The translations under genes and the position numbers were made by a program. A model generated the notes under the pieces. It saw only the letters and a list, made by a program, of their open reading frames with translations. It was not told the origin of the DNA and made no database searches. From the NCBI RefSeq assembly GCF_003289645.1, contig NZ_QLYX01000004.1, positions 1 to 64,000 on the forward strand: a stretch of DNA of 64,000 nt, written 5' to 3'. The number at the start of each line of letters is the position of its first letter. The stretch's first letter is position 1. Below, piece by piece: positions 24,567 to 32,555 of the stretch. This DNA comes from Actinomadura craniellae (GTDB lineage: Bacteria; Actinomycetota; Actinomycetes; Streptosporangiales; Streptosporangiaceae).

Positions 24567-25688
24567 CTACGAAAAGCCTGATTCGACGTTCAGAAGTGCA
24601 CGGAGGCGTTGTTCGCCGCATCTCGCTGCGGTCATCAGGTGCCCGTGGAGTGGTTCGAGTATCACGCCCGCGTCCAGCCCACAGATGCGAACGAGTTTGA
24701 CCAGCACCTGGCATTGTTCGTAGGTCAGGTACGGGCGGGCTAGGAGGTCTCGGGCCGCGTACCCGTCGTGGCCTGCCGCCTCGATCAATGTGCGGGTGAG
24801 TTCCTCGCGTTCCGGGCTGTAGTGGGTGCGGGTGAGGTCGAGCACGGTGATGGCGGCCCGACTCCGGAAGACCGTCGTGCCGGGGTCTGTCTGCTTCAGC
24901 AGCGCAAGAGTGCTGGCGATCATGGCGGGGAGGTGGCGTTGGACGTCGGTACCCGCCGATTTCTGGCAGTGGGCGCGCAGGAGATGCTGAACCGCGTGTT
25001 CCCATGGTTCGTGGACGCTGCTGTGGTCGATGAGTTCGGCGGCTTGCTCATGTCGGCCGGTGTGGGCGGCGGCGAGGATGGTGACTTGGCGGCCGTCAAG
25101 GAGCCGTGTGCCGATGCCGCGATGGGCGGCGATGCGTTCGGCCGCATCGGTCCAGCGGCCGACCTGGACGAGGGCGCGTGTGCCGTCGGCAAGCAACGCG
25201 GCCCACACCCGGGCGGTCAGGGCCTTGTGTCCTTCGACGCTGCGGGCGAGATCCCGGAGCCGGACTTTCCGTCCCGCGACGACGGTGCCGCTTTGGGTAC
25301 GGGCGGCGCGGTGGAGGGCTTCGAGCGTGGCGTAGGCGCCGCTGCCGTCACCGTCGCGGATCATCTGGCGGGGGATGTTGAGCAGTGGCTGGAGTGCGAG
25401 CGGCACGACATCGTCCGGCAGCGGCCGGGCCTGCTCGAACACGTCGTACTGCCGCCGGCAGAGGTCTCGGGCCAGGGTGTTCAGGCCGCAGTCCGAGGCG
25501 ATGAGCGCTGCCAGGTTGCACACCTCGGCTGCCCGGATGAGCTGCTGGTGAAGGTCTCCGGTGCCGGGTTCGGCGGCGAGGGCGCGGAGCCTGTCGATCC
25601 TGGTGGTGAGCGGAACGCAGGAGGGCCGGGGTCGCGGGACGAGCGGGAAGTAGCTCGCAGGCGTGATGGTCGGGTGGCGGCCGGTCAT
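24567..25688 (-). CDS. Helical-repeat (TPR-like) protein at the end of the lanthipeptide operon
   Basis: A 373-residue protein of tandem helices (LHQQLIRAAEVCNLAALIASD, LARDLCRRQYDVFEQA, YATLEALHRAARTQ, WTDAAERIAAHRG, TGRHEQAAELIDHSS). It has TPR-like spacing and no catalytic motif. The ATG at 25688 overlaps the stop of the lanthipeptide gene upstream (ATGA), so the two are co-translated. Proteins of this type accompany many class I lanthipeptide operons of actinomycetes; whether they regulate or scaffold the biosynthesis is not known to me. The assignment to the cluster rests on the overlap. Confidence 0.6.
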   Translation of the reverse strand: MTGRHPTITPASYFPLVPRPRPSCVPLTTRIDRLRALAAEPGTGDLHQQLIRAAEVCNLAALIASDCGLNTLARDLCRRQYDVFEQARPLPDDVVPLALQPLLNIPRQMIRDGDGSGAYATLEALHRAARTQSGTVVAGRKVRLRDLARSVEGHKALTARVWAALLADGTRALVQVGRWTDAAERIAAHRGIGTRLLDGRQVTILAAAHTGRHEQAAELIDHSSVHEPWEHAVQHLLRAHCQKSAGTDVQRHLPAMIASTLALLKQTDPGTTVFRSRAAITVLDLTRTHYSPEREELTRTLIEAAGHDGYAARDLLARPYLTYEQCQVLVKLVRICGLDAGVILEPLHGHLMTAARCGEQRLRALLNVESGFS

Positions 25689-26509
25689 GGTGTGGCGCCT
25701 TCCGTGGTGGGGTTGGGGCCGAAGACGACCTGTGCGGCGGTGTGGGCCAGGGCGGTCTGGGCGGGGTAGGGCAGGCCGTGCCGGTTCCAGGTGAAGATGA
25801 CGTGGTGGGCCAGGACGGCGCGCAGGCCGCGGTGCAGCCGCCCGGTGCCGGCGAGAGCGGCGAGTTTCTCGCCGGCTCCGGTGAATGCGGCTGGCCATTC
25901 AGCGGTGTGAGCCAGGGGGCCGCCGTCGGCCGTCAGGGGTGCGGTGTCGACCTGGAGGAGACGTCGTAGGGCGGGTTCGAGGGTGCGGCGGCGTTCGGCG
26001 GTGAGGGGCTGGTCGGGTGGCCGGTGGTCGGCGACGCGGGACCACACGTCGCCCTGCTCGTACCAGTCGAGTCCGGCTCCGCGTAGCAGGGCGCAGCACA
26101 GCAGCACCGCCAGCTCGCGCCGGTGCCCGTTTCGATCGTGGGCGAGGTGGGTGAGCAGGTGGCGGCTGTCATCGTGGAAGAGGTGGTGGGCCGTGGCCAG
26201 GCCGGCGGGACCGCCGAACGCGTGGAGTTCCGGTTCGTAGACGACGTGCCGGAAAGCGGTGATCCGCCGGGTGGTGGCCAGCCTGGTGAGGCGCCCGTGC
26301 AGGAGGTCGTCGGCCTGGGCGGGGTCGGTGCGGGGGCGGTAGCGGAGGCGCCAGCAGGGGGCTTTGCGGACGAAGAACCAGCCGGTGAGCAAGGCGTCGT
26401 CCTGAGCCTGCCGGAGGAGCGGGGCGAGGTCGGTGACCGCGACTCCTTCGGCGGACGCCCAGTCGGCGAAGTGGATGTTGATCTGCTGCCAGCCTTCGGT
26501 GCCGTCCAT
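25685..26509 (-). CDS. Thiopeptide-type bacteriocin biosynthesis domain protein (LanB C-terminal-like)
   Basis: A 274-residue stand-alone protein of the TIGR03891 type. It reads WQQINIHFADWASAEG, LLTGWFFVRKAPCWRLRYRP, ITAFRHVVYEPELHAFGG, HHLFHDDSRHLL and VLAHHVIFTWNRHGLP. This is the fold of the SpaB_C/elimination domain, which removes glutamate from glutamylated Ser/Thr during dehydration. The LanB here has its own C-terminal domain, so this is a second copy in trans, as is usual for FxLD clusters. The start lies 12 bp after the LanC stop, and the stop overlaps the next start. Confidence 0.88.
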   Translation of the reverse strand: MDGTEGWQQINIHFADWASAEGVAVTDLAPLLRQAQDDALLTGWFFVRKAPCWRLRYRPRTDPAQADDLLHGRLTRLATTRRITAFRHVVYEPELHAFGGPAGLATAHHLFHDDSRHLLTHLAHDRNGHRRELAVLLCCALLRGAGLDWYEQGDVWSRVADHRPPDQPLTAERRRTLEPALRRLLQVDTAPLTADGGPLAHTAEWPAAFTGAGEKLAALAGTGRLHRGLRAVLAHHVIFTWNRHGLPYPAQTALAHTAAQVVFGPNPTTEGATP

Positions 26510-26521
26510 GGAGTCCTCTCG

Positions 26522-27727
26522 TCAGGCCAGGAGGAGGAACCGGTCCCAGGCCGGGGTCGGGCAGGTGCCGGTGCCGACGGTGTGGAGGGCGAGGGCTGCT
26601 CCGGCCGCGCCGTCGAGCAGTTCGGGGTCGGTGATCGGCCCGTCCAGCCGGTCCAGTAGCCGGGCGGTCAAGCGGGGCAGTTCGCTGGTCAGACCAGGGG
26701 CGTCGGCGGCCATGCGCCAGGTGGCCTGGAGCAGCCCGGCGGTGCCGTGGCACAGGCCGATCTCCGGTCCGAGCAAGTTGAGGTGGGCCGGGGCGCCGAG
26801 GGCGGTGAGGATGGCGGTTTCGGCGAGGCGTTGTCGGGTCGTGTCTCCGAGTGCCATGCCCGCCAGTTGCTGGGCGCGGGCGGTGCCGGCGATGCCGTAG
26901 CACCAGGAGGGCCGGGGTCGGGCGCTCTGGTCGGGGGTGACGAAACCGGGCCACCAGGGTCCATCGGTGTCGTTGCGCCACTGGTCGGTCCAGCCGCAGA
27001 TTCGCTCGATGGCCTCGGGCATGCCGGGGACCGGGATGTCCTGGAGGACGGCCAGGGACAGCAGCGCCAGGACGGCGCCGATGCCGTGGGCGACGCCGAT
27101 GTTGGCGTGGCCGTGCGGGAAGTCGGGATGCGGCTCGCCGGTAGGGGCCAGGTCGGTCCACCAGGGGGCGAGGGCGGGGTCGGTGGGGAGCGGTTCGGTG
27201 AGCCGGAGCAGGTAGGCGAGGACGTCGCGGGTGATCGGGTGGTCGGGGTGGCGTTCCAGGTGGTAGGCGCCCAGCCCGGCCAGGCCGCGGATCAGGTCGA
27301 ACTCCTTCGGCTCGGGTCGTTCGCCGCGGTCGATGCGGGCGTGCGCGGCGGTGAGGCGCCTGCGGGTGATCGCGATGGTGGCGTCCGCCAGGCGGGCCGG
27401 TGTCCGGGCGTGGCGGCCGGGGGTCGCGGCGGTGTGCGTGACGAAGGCCAGCGCGGGGACGCCCACGTAGAGGCCGGCGTTGGCGGCGGCGGTCAGCGCG
27501 TCGCGGGCGGCGGCCGACAGCCAGGTGCGGGCGGTGCGCCAGTCGCCGTGCCCGGTCCGGGCTCGGGTGATGTGCAGGAGCGCGATGCCGGCGGCACCGC
27601 CGGCCAGCGACTGCGGCCATGCCCGGCCTCCGCCGGCCGGGATGGTCGCCCAGGCGGTGGCCGGGTCGGACAGGGCTGTGGCGAGGGTGGTGGCGGCTGC
27701 CAGTGCGTTCGGGTCGGGCGGGGTCAT
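26522..27727 (-). CDS. LanC-type lanthionine cyclase
   Basis: A 401-residue zinc enzyme that adds Cys thiols to dehydrated residues to close (methyl)lanthionine rings. The (alpha/alpha) barrel repeats show as GGAAGIALL, GLAGLGAYHL, HGIGAVLALL, CYGIAGTARA, CHGTAGLLQA and GAAGAALAL. Zinc ligands are visible: Cys in SWCYG (about residue 277) and Cys-His in GLCHGT (about 324-325). The active-site His is probably in HANIGVAHGIG. Length is typical. The ATG overlaps the LanB stop (ATGA). The enzyme looks fully functional. Confidence 0.92.
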   Translation of the reverse strand: MTPPDPNALAAATTLATALSDPATAWATIPAGGGRAWPQSLAGGAAGIALLHITRARTGHGDWRTARTWLSAAARDALTAAANAGLYVGVPALAFVTHTAATPGRHARTPARLADATIAITRRRLTAAHARIDRGERPEPKEFDLIRGLAGLGAYHLERHPDHPITRDVLAYLLRLTEPLPTDPALAPWWTDLAPTGEPHPDFPHGHANIGVAHGIGAVLALLSLAVLQDIPVPGMPEAIERICGWTDQWRNDTDGPWWPGFVTPDQSARPRPSWCYGIAGTARAQQLAGMALGDTTRQRLAETAILTALGAPAHLNLLGPEIGLCHGTAGLLQATWRMAADAPGLTSELPRLTARLLDRLDGPITDPELLDGAAGAALALHTVGTGTCPTPAWDRFLLLA

Positions 27728-30700
27728 CGTGGGCCCTTCGCGCGTGCGGCCCGGCTCAGGGCCGCGGCACGGGCCAGGTGCAGGCAGCGGCGTTCGCCCG
27801 GCAGGTCGAGTCCGGCCATGCGGGTGTGGTGGAGGTGCAGCAGGTCGGGCAGCAGTTCCCGGGCCGATCGGGCATCGGTAAGGGCCCGGTAGGCGCGCAG
27901 CTTCTGGCGGCGGCGAGCCCAGCAGGCCAGCAGATGGTCGCCGCCTGGCAGGGCGGACACCTGGTGCTGATCAGGGTCGGCCAGGGTGACGGCCTGCCGG
28001 TACAGCGGGCGGGCCGGAGCGGGCGTCGTGGTGCAGGCGTGGTCGATGAGCCACCGCGTCGCCGCGGCGGGGCTGCCGAGGAGGCCGGCGGTGATGTCGA
28101 GGATGCTCGCGGCGGTGAGGGCTTGGGGGTCGGTGTCGCCGCGGTCGGCGATGGCCAGCTGGGCGAGCGCGGCTGTGGAGTCGGCCGCGAAGTAGGCCTC
28201 GGCCACGGCCATCGTCGCCCCTGCTCCGAACCGGCCCTCCTCCGGGAAGTAGGTGTCCCACTGGACGCGGCCGACCAGCCCGGCCTGACGCAGCCGGTCG
28301 CTCCAGTCGGCCAGCCGGGCGGTGACGGCGGCTGAGCGAGCGGCGGGGACGGTCAGGCGGAGCCGCAGATGATCGTGCGGGTCGCGGTAGCGCAGGAACC
28401 ACCAGGTCGCCTGACCGTCCAGGGCGTCCACCAGGTGGGGCAGGTGCCGCAGCAGGATGGCGTTCTGGCCGCCGGGGTGGCTGTAGAGCTTGAGGTAGAA
28501 CCGTCCGGGGCTGCCGGGGAGGTGGCCGTGGTCACGGCCGGGTACCCGCGGGTGGCGCGGTAGCCGGGGTGGAGGGGCGGGCTCGCGGGTGGACGCCAGC
28601 GGGATGACGATCTCGTGGGCGCGGCCGTCGATCCATCCCGACGCGTCGGGGGCGGGTGCGGCGCGCAAAGTGAGGGTGGCGTCGGGTCTGAGCAGGGAGC
28701 GGAGCACCGCCCGATGTGCGGGCTCGGCCAGGTCCAGGCCGAGCCGCCGATCGCCGTCCCCGGCGTAGACGCGAAGGGGCAGCCCGGTCTGTTCCCGCCA
28801 GGCGGTCAGGCCGTGGTCCCAGCCGTTCCCATCCGCCTCGGGTCCTGGCAGGGCGGCGGCGGGAAGTAGCCAGCGCGCCGGGGACAGCAGCGTCCGCCCG
28901 TACCGGAGGGCGGGCAGGAACGGCAGGCGGGACGCCGCCCCCCAGTCGAAGGCCGTGCACGGTACGGCCAGCGCGGTGGGCGCTTCCAGGAGGAAGCGCG
29001 CGAGCGGGTGGGTCTGGCGGACCGGCTCCACCGCGGTCAGCGCCACCGGCTCCACCGGGCGGCGCAGCGACCGCGAGATCAGCAGGATCCGGTCGATGTC
29101 CGCGGTGATGGCGAGGTCGTCGAGCGCGATCACGTCCGCACCGGCGGGGTGGTGTTCGCCCAGCGCAAGCAGGTGGGGCAGCGCCCGGAGGGATCTGGCG
29201 ACGTTCTCGGTGGCCGCGTACAGCGGTGGCGCGGACAGTTGCGCGAGGATCGCCCCGCGCGTCACGGTCGGCAGATCCGCGTACGCCAGGCGCATCCGGT
29301 CGCGGTCCGGCTCGGCGAGCAGATGGAGGAACCGTCCGGTGGTGGTGCCGGCGTTGCGCGACACACCGGTGATCGACAGGGCGAAGTCTCCGTCGTCCAG
29401 GGCGCGCACGGAGGCGGCGTGGACGCGGACGGTCAGTTCGGTGCTCGGCTGGACGGCCGCCCGCGGGCCGGTGTCGGCCAGTTCGGCGATCGCCGCGTCG
29501 TCCAGGGTCACCTCGTGGTCACCGCGCAGCGCGGCGTTCTGGGCGAGGGCCAGGAGCTTGTGGTCCCGGCCGGTCATCGCGGGGGCGGGGGCGGCCGGTG
29601 CGCTGAGGTATCCGGCCGGGAATCCGAGTCCGATATCGGGGTCGACCGCGTCGCGGACGGGGACCAGGGCGTGCGGCCCGTACCGTTCGAGGAACTCGCG
29701 GTGCCAGGCCGCCCATCCACGGCCGAGATCTCCCCGGGGCGCCAGCCGGACGAGCGCGGACGCGGCCCTCGCGGCCTCGTCCGCCACCGCGGACGGCACC
29801 GTGACCTCCACATCCATCCGCAGGTCCGTTCTCACGGCACGGTCCGCTGGGACGGATGCCTTCGCCGTCCCCACGGCGAGTTCGGCACGCTGCGAGCGGG
29901 TCATTTCCGGGATGGTTCGGCGGGCGAGTGCGTCGCCGGCCTCGCGAAGAGCGGTGACGGTCCCGGCCAGTTGCGGGATGTCCGACGCGGACACCGCGTC
30001 GAGTTCGGCGAGCAGGTGGGGCAGCGGGTCGGTCACGGTCATCGGCGACCGCAGGGAAGTGATCAGCAGGCGTTGGTCCACCAGTTCCGCCAGGAGCCGG
30101 GTGATGACGTCGCCGGGGACTCCCGGGAAGGCGGCGGCGAGATGGGCGGCCAGGTCGGCCGACCGGATCGGTGCGGACGCGGCCCGCAGTGCCGCCCGGA
30201 CGGCGGGAGTGGCCCGCACCCGCACCTGGACGGGTGCGCCCCCCGCACCGCCGGCGGGACGGTGGGTCAGCAGCACCTCGCCGTCCCGCTCGACGATGAG
30301 GTCGTGCCGCACCACCGGCAGCCGCCGCAGGAGCGCCGGGTCGGCCTCCAGCCGCTCGATGACCGCCCCCAGCCAGGCGGAGTCGACGTTGCTGACGGGC
30401 CGGTGCCCGGTGCCGATCCCGAGCGCGGCCCGATCGGAGATCCGGGCCGGGGCGACGCCGGCGAACAGGCCGAACGGCGTCGCCCGTCCCAGGGCGCGCA
30501 GCAGGTACCGCGCGGTGGCCAGGGTCGCGCGACGCGCGTCGGGCTCGGCGACCCGCTTCCCCGCGAGGATCTCGTGGACGCGGCGAGCCAGGGCCGGGCT
30601 GGCCTGCTCCACCGCGGCGGCGAAGGCCGGCAGCCGCATGACCGTCTCCAGCCACGGCTGCCAGGAGTGCTGCCCGGCCGGGCCGGTCAGGTCAGGCCAT

Positions 30701-30768
30701 GCGGGGATCCCGGTGTGCGGCGGCCAGGCCGTCATGCGGATCACCGCGGCGTCGAGGGGCTGGTACAC
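27724..30768 (-). CDS. LanB-type lantibiotic dehydratase
   Basis: A 1014-residue full-length class I dehydratase. The N-terminal glutamylation region begins YQPLDAAVIRMTAWPP and contains RYLLRALGRATPFGLFAGVA and FLERYGPHALVP. The C-terminal elimination domain, from about residue 753, reads FYLKLYSHPGGQNAILL, WWFLRYRDPHDHLRLRL and VQWDTYFPEEGRFG. LanB uses glutamyl-tRNA to dehydrate Ser/Thr in the precursor. I place the start at GTG 30768 because CGGAG lies 6 nt upstream, the family's conserved sequence begins at that point, and a perfect hairpin occupies the space before it. An ATG at 30873 would overlap the precursor gene and add an unconserved extension. Confidence 0.9.
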   Translation of the reverse strand: MYQPLDAAVIRMTAWPPHTGIPAWPDLTGPAGQHSWQPWLETVMRLPAFAAAVEQASPALARRVHEILAGKRVAEPDARRATLATARYLLRALGRATPFGLFAGVAPARISDRAALGIGTGHRPVSNVDSAWLGAVIERLEADPALLRRLPVVRHDLIVERDGEVLLTHRPAGGAGGAPVQVRVRATPAVRAALRAASAPIRSADLAAHLAAAFPGVPGDVITRLLAELVDQRLLITSLRSPMTVTDPLPHLLAELDAVSASDIPQLAGTVTALREAGDALARRTIPEMTRSQRAELAVGTAKASVPADRAVRTDLRMDVEVTVPSAVADEAARAASALVRLAPRGDLGRGWAAWHREFLERYGPHALVPVRDAVDPDIGLGFPAGYLSAPAAPAPAMTGRDHKLLALAQNAALRGDHEVTLDDAAIAELADTGPRAAVQPSTELTVRVHAASVRALDDGDFALSITGVSRNAGTTTGRFLHLLAEPDRDRMRLAYADLPTVTRGAILAQLSAPPLYAATENVARSLRALPHLLALGEHHPAGADVIALDDLAITADIDRILLISRSLRRPVEPVALTAVEPVRQTHPLARFLLEAPTALAVPCTAFDWGAASRLPFLPALRYGRTLLSPARWLLPAAALPGPEADGNGWDHGLTAWREQTGLPLRVYAGDGDRRLGLDLAEPAHRAVLRSLLRPDATLTLRAAPAPDASGWIDGRAHEIVIPLASTREPAPPPRLPRHPRVPGRDHGHLPGSPGRFYLKLYSHPGGQNAILLRHLPHLVDALDGQATWWFLRYRDPHDHLRLRLTVPAARSAAVTARLADWSDRLRQAGLVGRVQWDTYFPEEGRFGAGATMAVAEAYFAADSTAALAQLAIADRGDTDPQALTAASILDITAGLLGSPAAATRWLIDHACTTTPAPARPLYRQAVTLADPDQHQVSALPGGDHLLACWARRRQKLRAYRALTDARSARELLPDLLHLHHTRMAGLDLPGERRCLHLARAAALSRAARAKGPR

Positions 30769-30790
30769 CGAACGCTCCGGAGAGTGCGGA

Positions 30791-30821
30791 ACGGCCGGGC
30801 CGTCTGGGACGGCCCGGCCGT
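30791..30821 (-). promoter_or_regulatory. Hairpin between precursor and LanB genes (attenuator)
   Basis: ACGGCCGGGCCGTC (30791-30804) and GACGGCCCGGCCGT (30808-30821) are perfect complements around a 3-nt loop. The stem begins 19 bp after the precursor stop and ends 22 bp before the GTG chosen for lanB. A partial terminator or processing hairpin in this place would allow much more precursor than dehydratase to be made, a known arrangement in lanthipeptide operons. Confidence 0.75.
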
Positions 30822-30839
30822 CGACGAAGAATTCAGCCG

Positions 30840-31028
30840 CTACGGGCAGGTGGGCGAGCAGGCGGACTGGCACGTCGTGCCGCAGCCGTCGTCGGTCATC
30901 CTGATGAGCTTGTCCGCCTCGGGACCGGACTCGACGATCGAGACGTCCAGTTCCCAGTCCTCGAATCCCGCCGCCTGTTCCGTGACCGGCGGGAGCGCCG
31001 CCGGGGCCGTGCCGAACTGGATGGACAT
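30840..31028 (-). CDS. FxLD-family class I lanthipeptide precursor
   Basis: A 62-residue precursor. The leader holds FEDWELDVSIVESGPEAD, matching the FxLD family leader; the signature is W-E-L-D here, with Trp in place of the first Phe. The core IRMTDDGCGTTCQSACSPTCP has four Cys and several Ser/Thr for (methyl)lanthionine rings. AGGAGG lies 5 nt before the ATG. It lies between the FxLD methyltransferase and LanB genes on the same strand, the standard order. The leader cleavage site and protease cannot be assigned from this sequence. Confidence 0.9.
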   Translation of the reverse strand: MSIQFGTAPAALPPVTEQAAGFEDWELDVSIVESGPEADKLIRMTDDGCGTTCQSACSPTCP

Positions 31029-31104
31029 GGAGACCTCCTGGTCAGAGTTGTGGGATCACCCGGTGCTCCGCGGCGGTGGGACCCGCCCCGGAGTTCGTTC
31101 GCTG

Positions 31105-32325
31105 TCAGGCCCAGGACACCGTGACGGTCCCGTGCGGCTTGACCGAAGCCAGGTCCTGGGCTCCTCCGGCCGCGGCGAGGGCCGCGGGGATGTAGCGGAT
31201 GCGCGCCGCGCCGCGCCGCCGGAAGCCGGTCGCCCACCGGCGCAGCAGGTCGCAGTACTCCTCCGCGATCGTCTCGGCCTGCGGACCGTGCGCGAGGACG
31301 CCGCTCTCGAAGCCGCCGGTGGCTTCGTTCACCCTCCTGATCCGGTAGGCGAAACCGCCGTCGCGGACCAGGGCGGGCACGCCCCTGCCCGCCGAGGCGT
31401 CGAACCGGCCCTGGTCGATCAGCTCCCGGCCGGCGTGCAGCATCGCGGCTCGCGGCGTGCTGGTGAGCAGGAACAGTTCCAGCTCATCGGGCAGGTCGTA
31501 CGCCGCCCCCGACCAGGCTTCCAGCGGCCGGGTGCGCGCGGCGGCAGCCAGCGCGCCGGTGTCGAAGTGGCGGGAACGGTCGTCGACCCGCAGGAACAGG
31601 CCGTCCTCGATCGGGACGACCAGCTCGCGGTGCGCGCCGATCCCCTGCATCGGGACGAACCCGCACAACCGGTAGCTGCTGCTCGCCAGGGCCCCGCCGT
31701 CGCCGTCCCGGTCGAACGCGATCGACCGGGTCACTCCCCGCCACCGCAGCGGGACGACGATCCGTCCCCGCCCGGCCAGCTGGTCCAGCCAGGCCGGCGG
31801 GATGTCGAAGGCCCCGGCCGTGACGATGATGCGGTCGTAGGGAGCGCCGTCGGGGACACCGTGCTCGGCGTCGGCCCGCACCACCCGCACCCGCTCGTAC
31901 CCGGCCTCGTCCAGGCAGGTACGCGCCCTGGCGACGATGTCCGGGTCGATGTCGACGGTGGTCACCTCTCCGGACGCACCGGCCAGCTCGGCGAGCAGTG
32001 CGGCGTTGTACCCGCCCGACCCCACCTCCAGCACCCGCATTCCGGGTTCGACCCCGGCCTGCTCCAGCATCACCGCCTGGATGTGGGCGGCCGACAGCGA
32101 GCTCAGCGCCAGACCGTCGTCGTTCCGCTTGATCACCAGCGGCGTGTCCGGCGCGTACACCTTCTCCAGCGGTTCGCCGATCGCGAACAGGTGCCGCGGC
32201 ACCGTGCCGACGGCCGCGGCCACCGGCTCGGACGTGATGCCGTCCAGGTCGCGGAGCTCCCGCACCATCGCGGCCCGCAGCGGCGCTGCCGCATCGTCCA
32301 CACTGCGATCTCGGATCGTGGTCAT
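31105..32325 (-). CDS. FxLD-system O-methyltransferase (protein-L-isoaspartate methyltransferase family)
   Basis: A 406-residue SAM-dependent methyltransferase. The N-terminal domain is PCMT-like (VPRHLFAIGEPLEKVYAPD, LSAAHIQAVMLEQAGVEPGMRVLEVGSGGYNAALLAEL, VTTVDIDP, YDRIIVTAGAFDIPPAWLDQL). The C-terminal extension of about 170 residues is specific to FxLD systems. Related enzymes methylate an Asp side chain in modified lanthipeptides to form isoaspartate or aspartimide. The precursor's DD pair before the first Cys is a plausible target, though that is inference. I chose ATG 32325, preceded by GGGTGA; a TTG at 32337 is also possible. It is the first gene of the leftward operon. Confidence 0.88.
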   Translation of the reverse strand: MTTIRDRSVDDAAAPLRAAMVRELRDLDGITSEPVAAAVGTVPRHLFAIGEPLEKVYAPDTPLVIKRNDDGLALSSLSAAHIQAVMLEQAGVEPGMRVLEVGSGGYNAALLAELAGASGEVTTVDIDPDIVARARTCLDEAGYERVRVVRADAEHGVPDGAPYDRIIVTAGAFDIPPAWLDQLAGRGRIVVPLRWRGVTRSIAFDRDGDGGALASSSYRLCGFVPMQGIGAHRELVVPIEDGLFLRVDDRSRHFDTGALAAAARTRPLEAWSGAAYDLPDELELFLLTSTPRAAMLHAGRELIDQGRFDASAGRGVPALVRDGGFAYRIRRVNEATGGFESGVLAHGPQAETIAEEYCDLLRRWATGFRRRGAARIRYIPAALAAAGGAQDLASVKPHGTVTVSWA

Positions 32326-32474
32326 TCGGTCACCCAATCATCGGAGTCGGTCCGCGGCGGTCGGGATCGCGGCGGAGCGTCTCGTCCATCCGGTCGCTCT
32401 CACGAGGTCCGGCCGGCCGGCCCGGTACGGCTCCACGGTGTCACCGGGCCCGGGCGCGGACCACGCGTTGCCGT

Positions 32475-32493
32475 CCTAGTTCTGCCCTAGTTC
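32475..32493. promoter_or_regulatory. Direct repeat CCTAGTTC in divergent promoter region
   Basis: CCTAGTTC occurs at 32475-32482 and 32486-32493, 11 bp apart, about one helical turn. It lies in the 230-bp spacer between the leftward lanthipeptide operon and the rightward STAND-HUMPS operon. Tandem octamers with one-turn spacing are typical of activator sites. The XRE domain encoded by the next gene is a candidate binder. Confidence 0.4.
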
Positions 32494-32555
32494 CGGATGC
32501 GGGTTGGTTACCGTGTGCCTGGCGGCACGGGCGGCGAGGGGGCGGGGGCGGAGTC

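Noticed and set aside
30768-30873. Longer LanB start at 30873
   Set aside because: It would overlap the precursor gene, run through a perfect hairpin and add sequence not typical of the family; GTG 30768 has its own ribosome-binding site.
29008-32490. Very long + strand frame (over 1100 codons) opposite the LanB, precursor and methyltransferase genes
   Set aside because: It is a mirror of GC-rich codon bias. Its composition is Gly/Arg/Pro/Val with no domain, while the minus strand has complete lanthipeptide enzymes.
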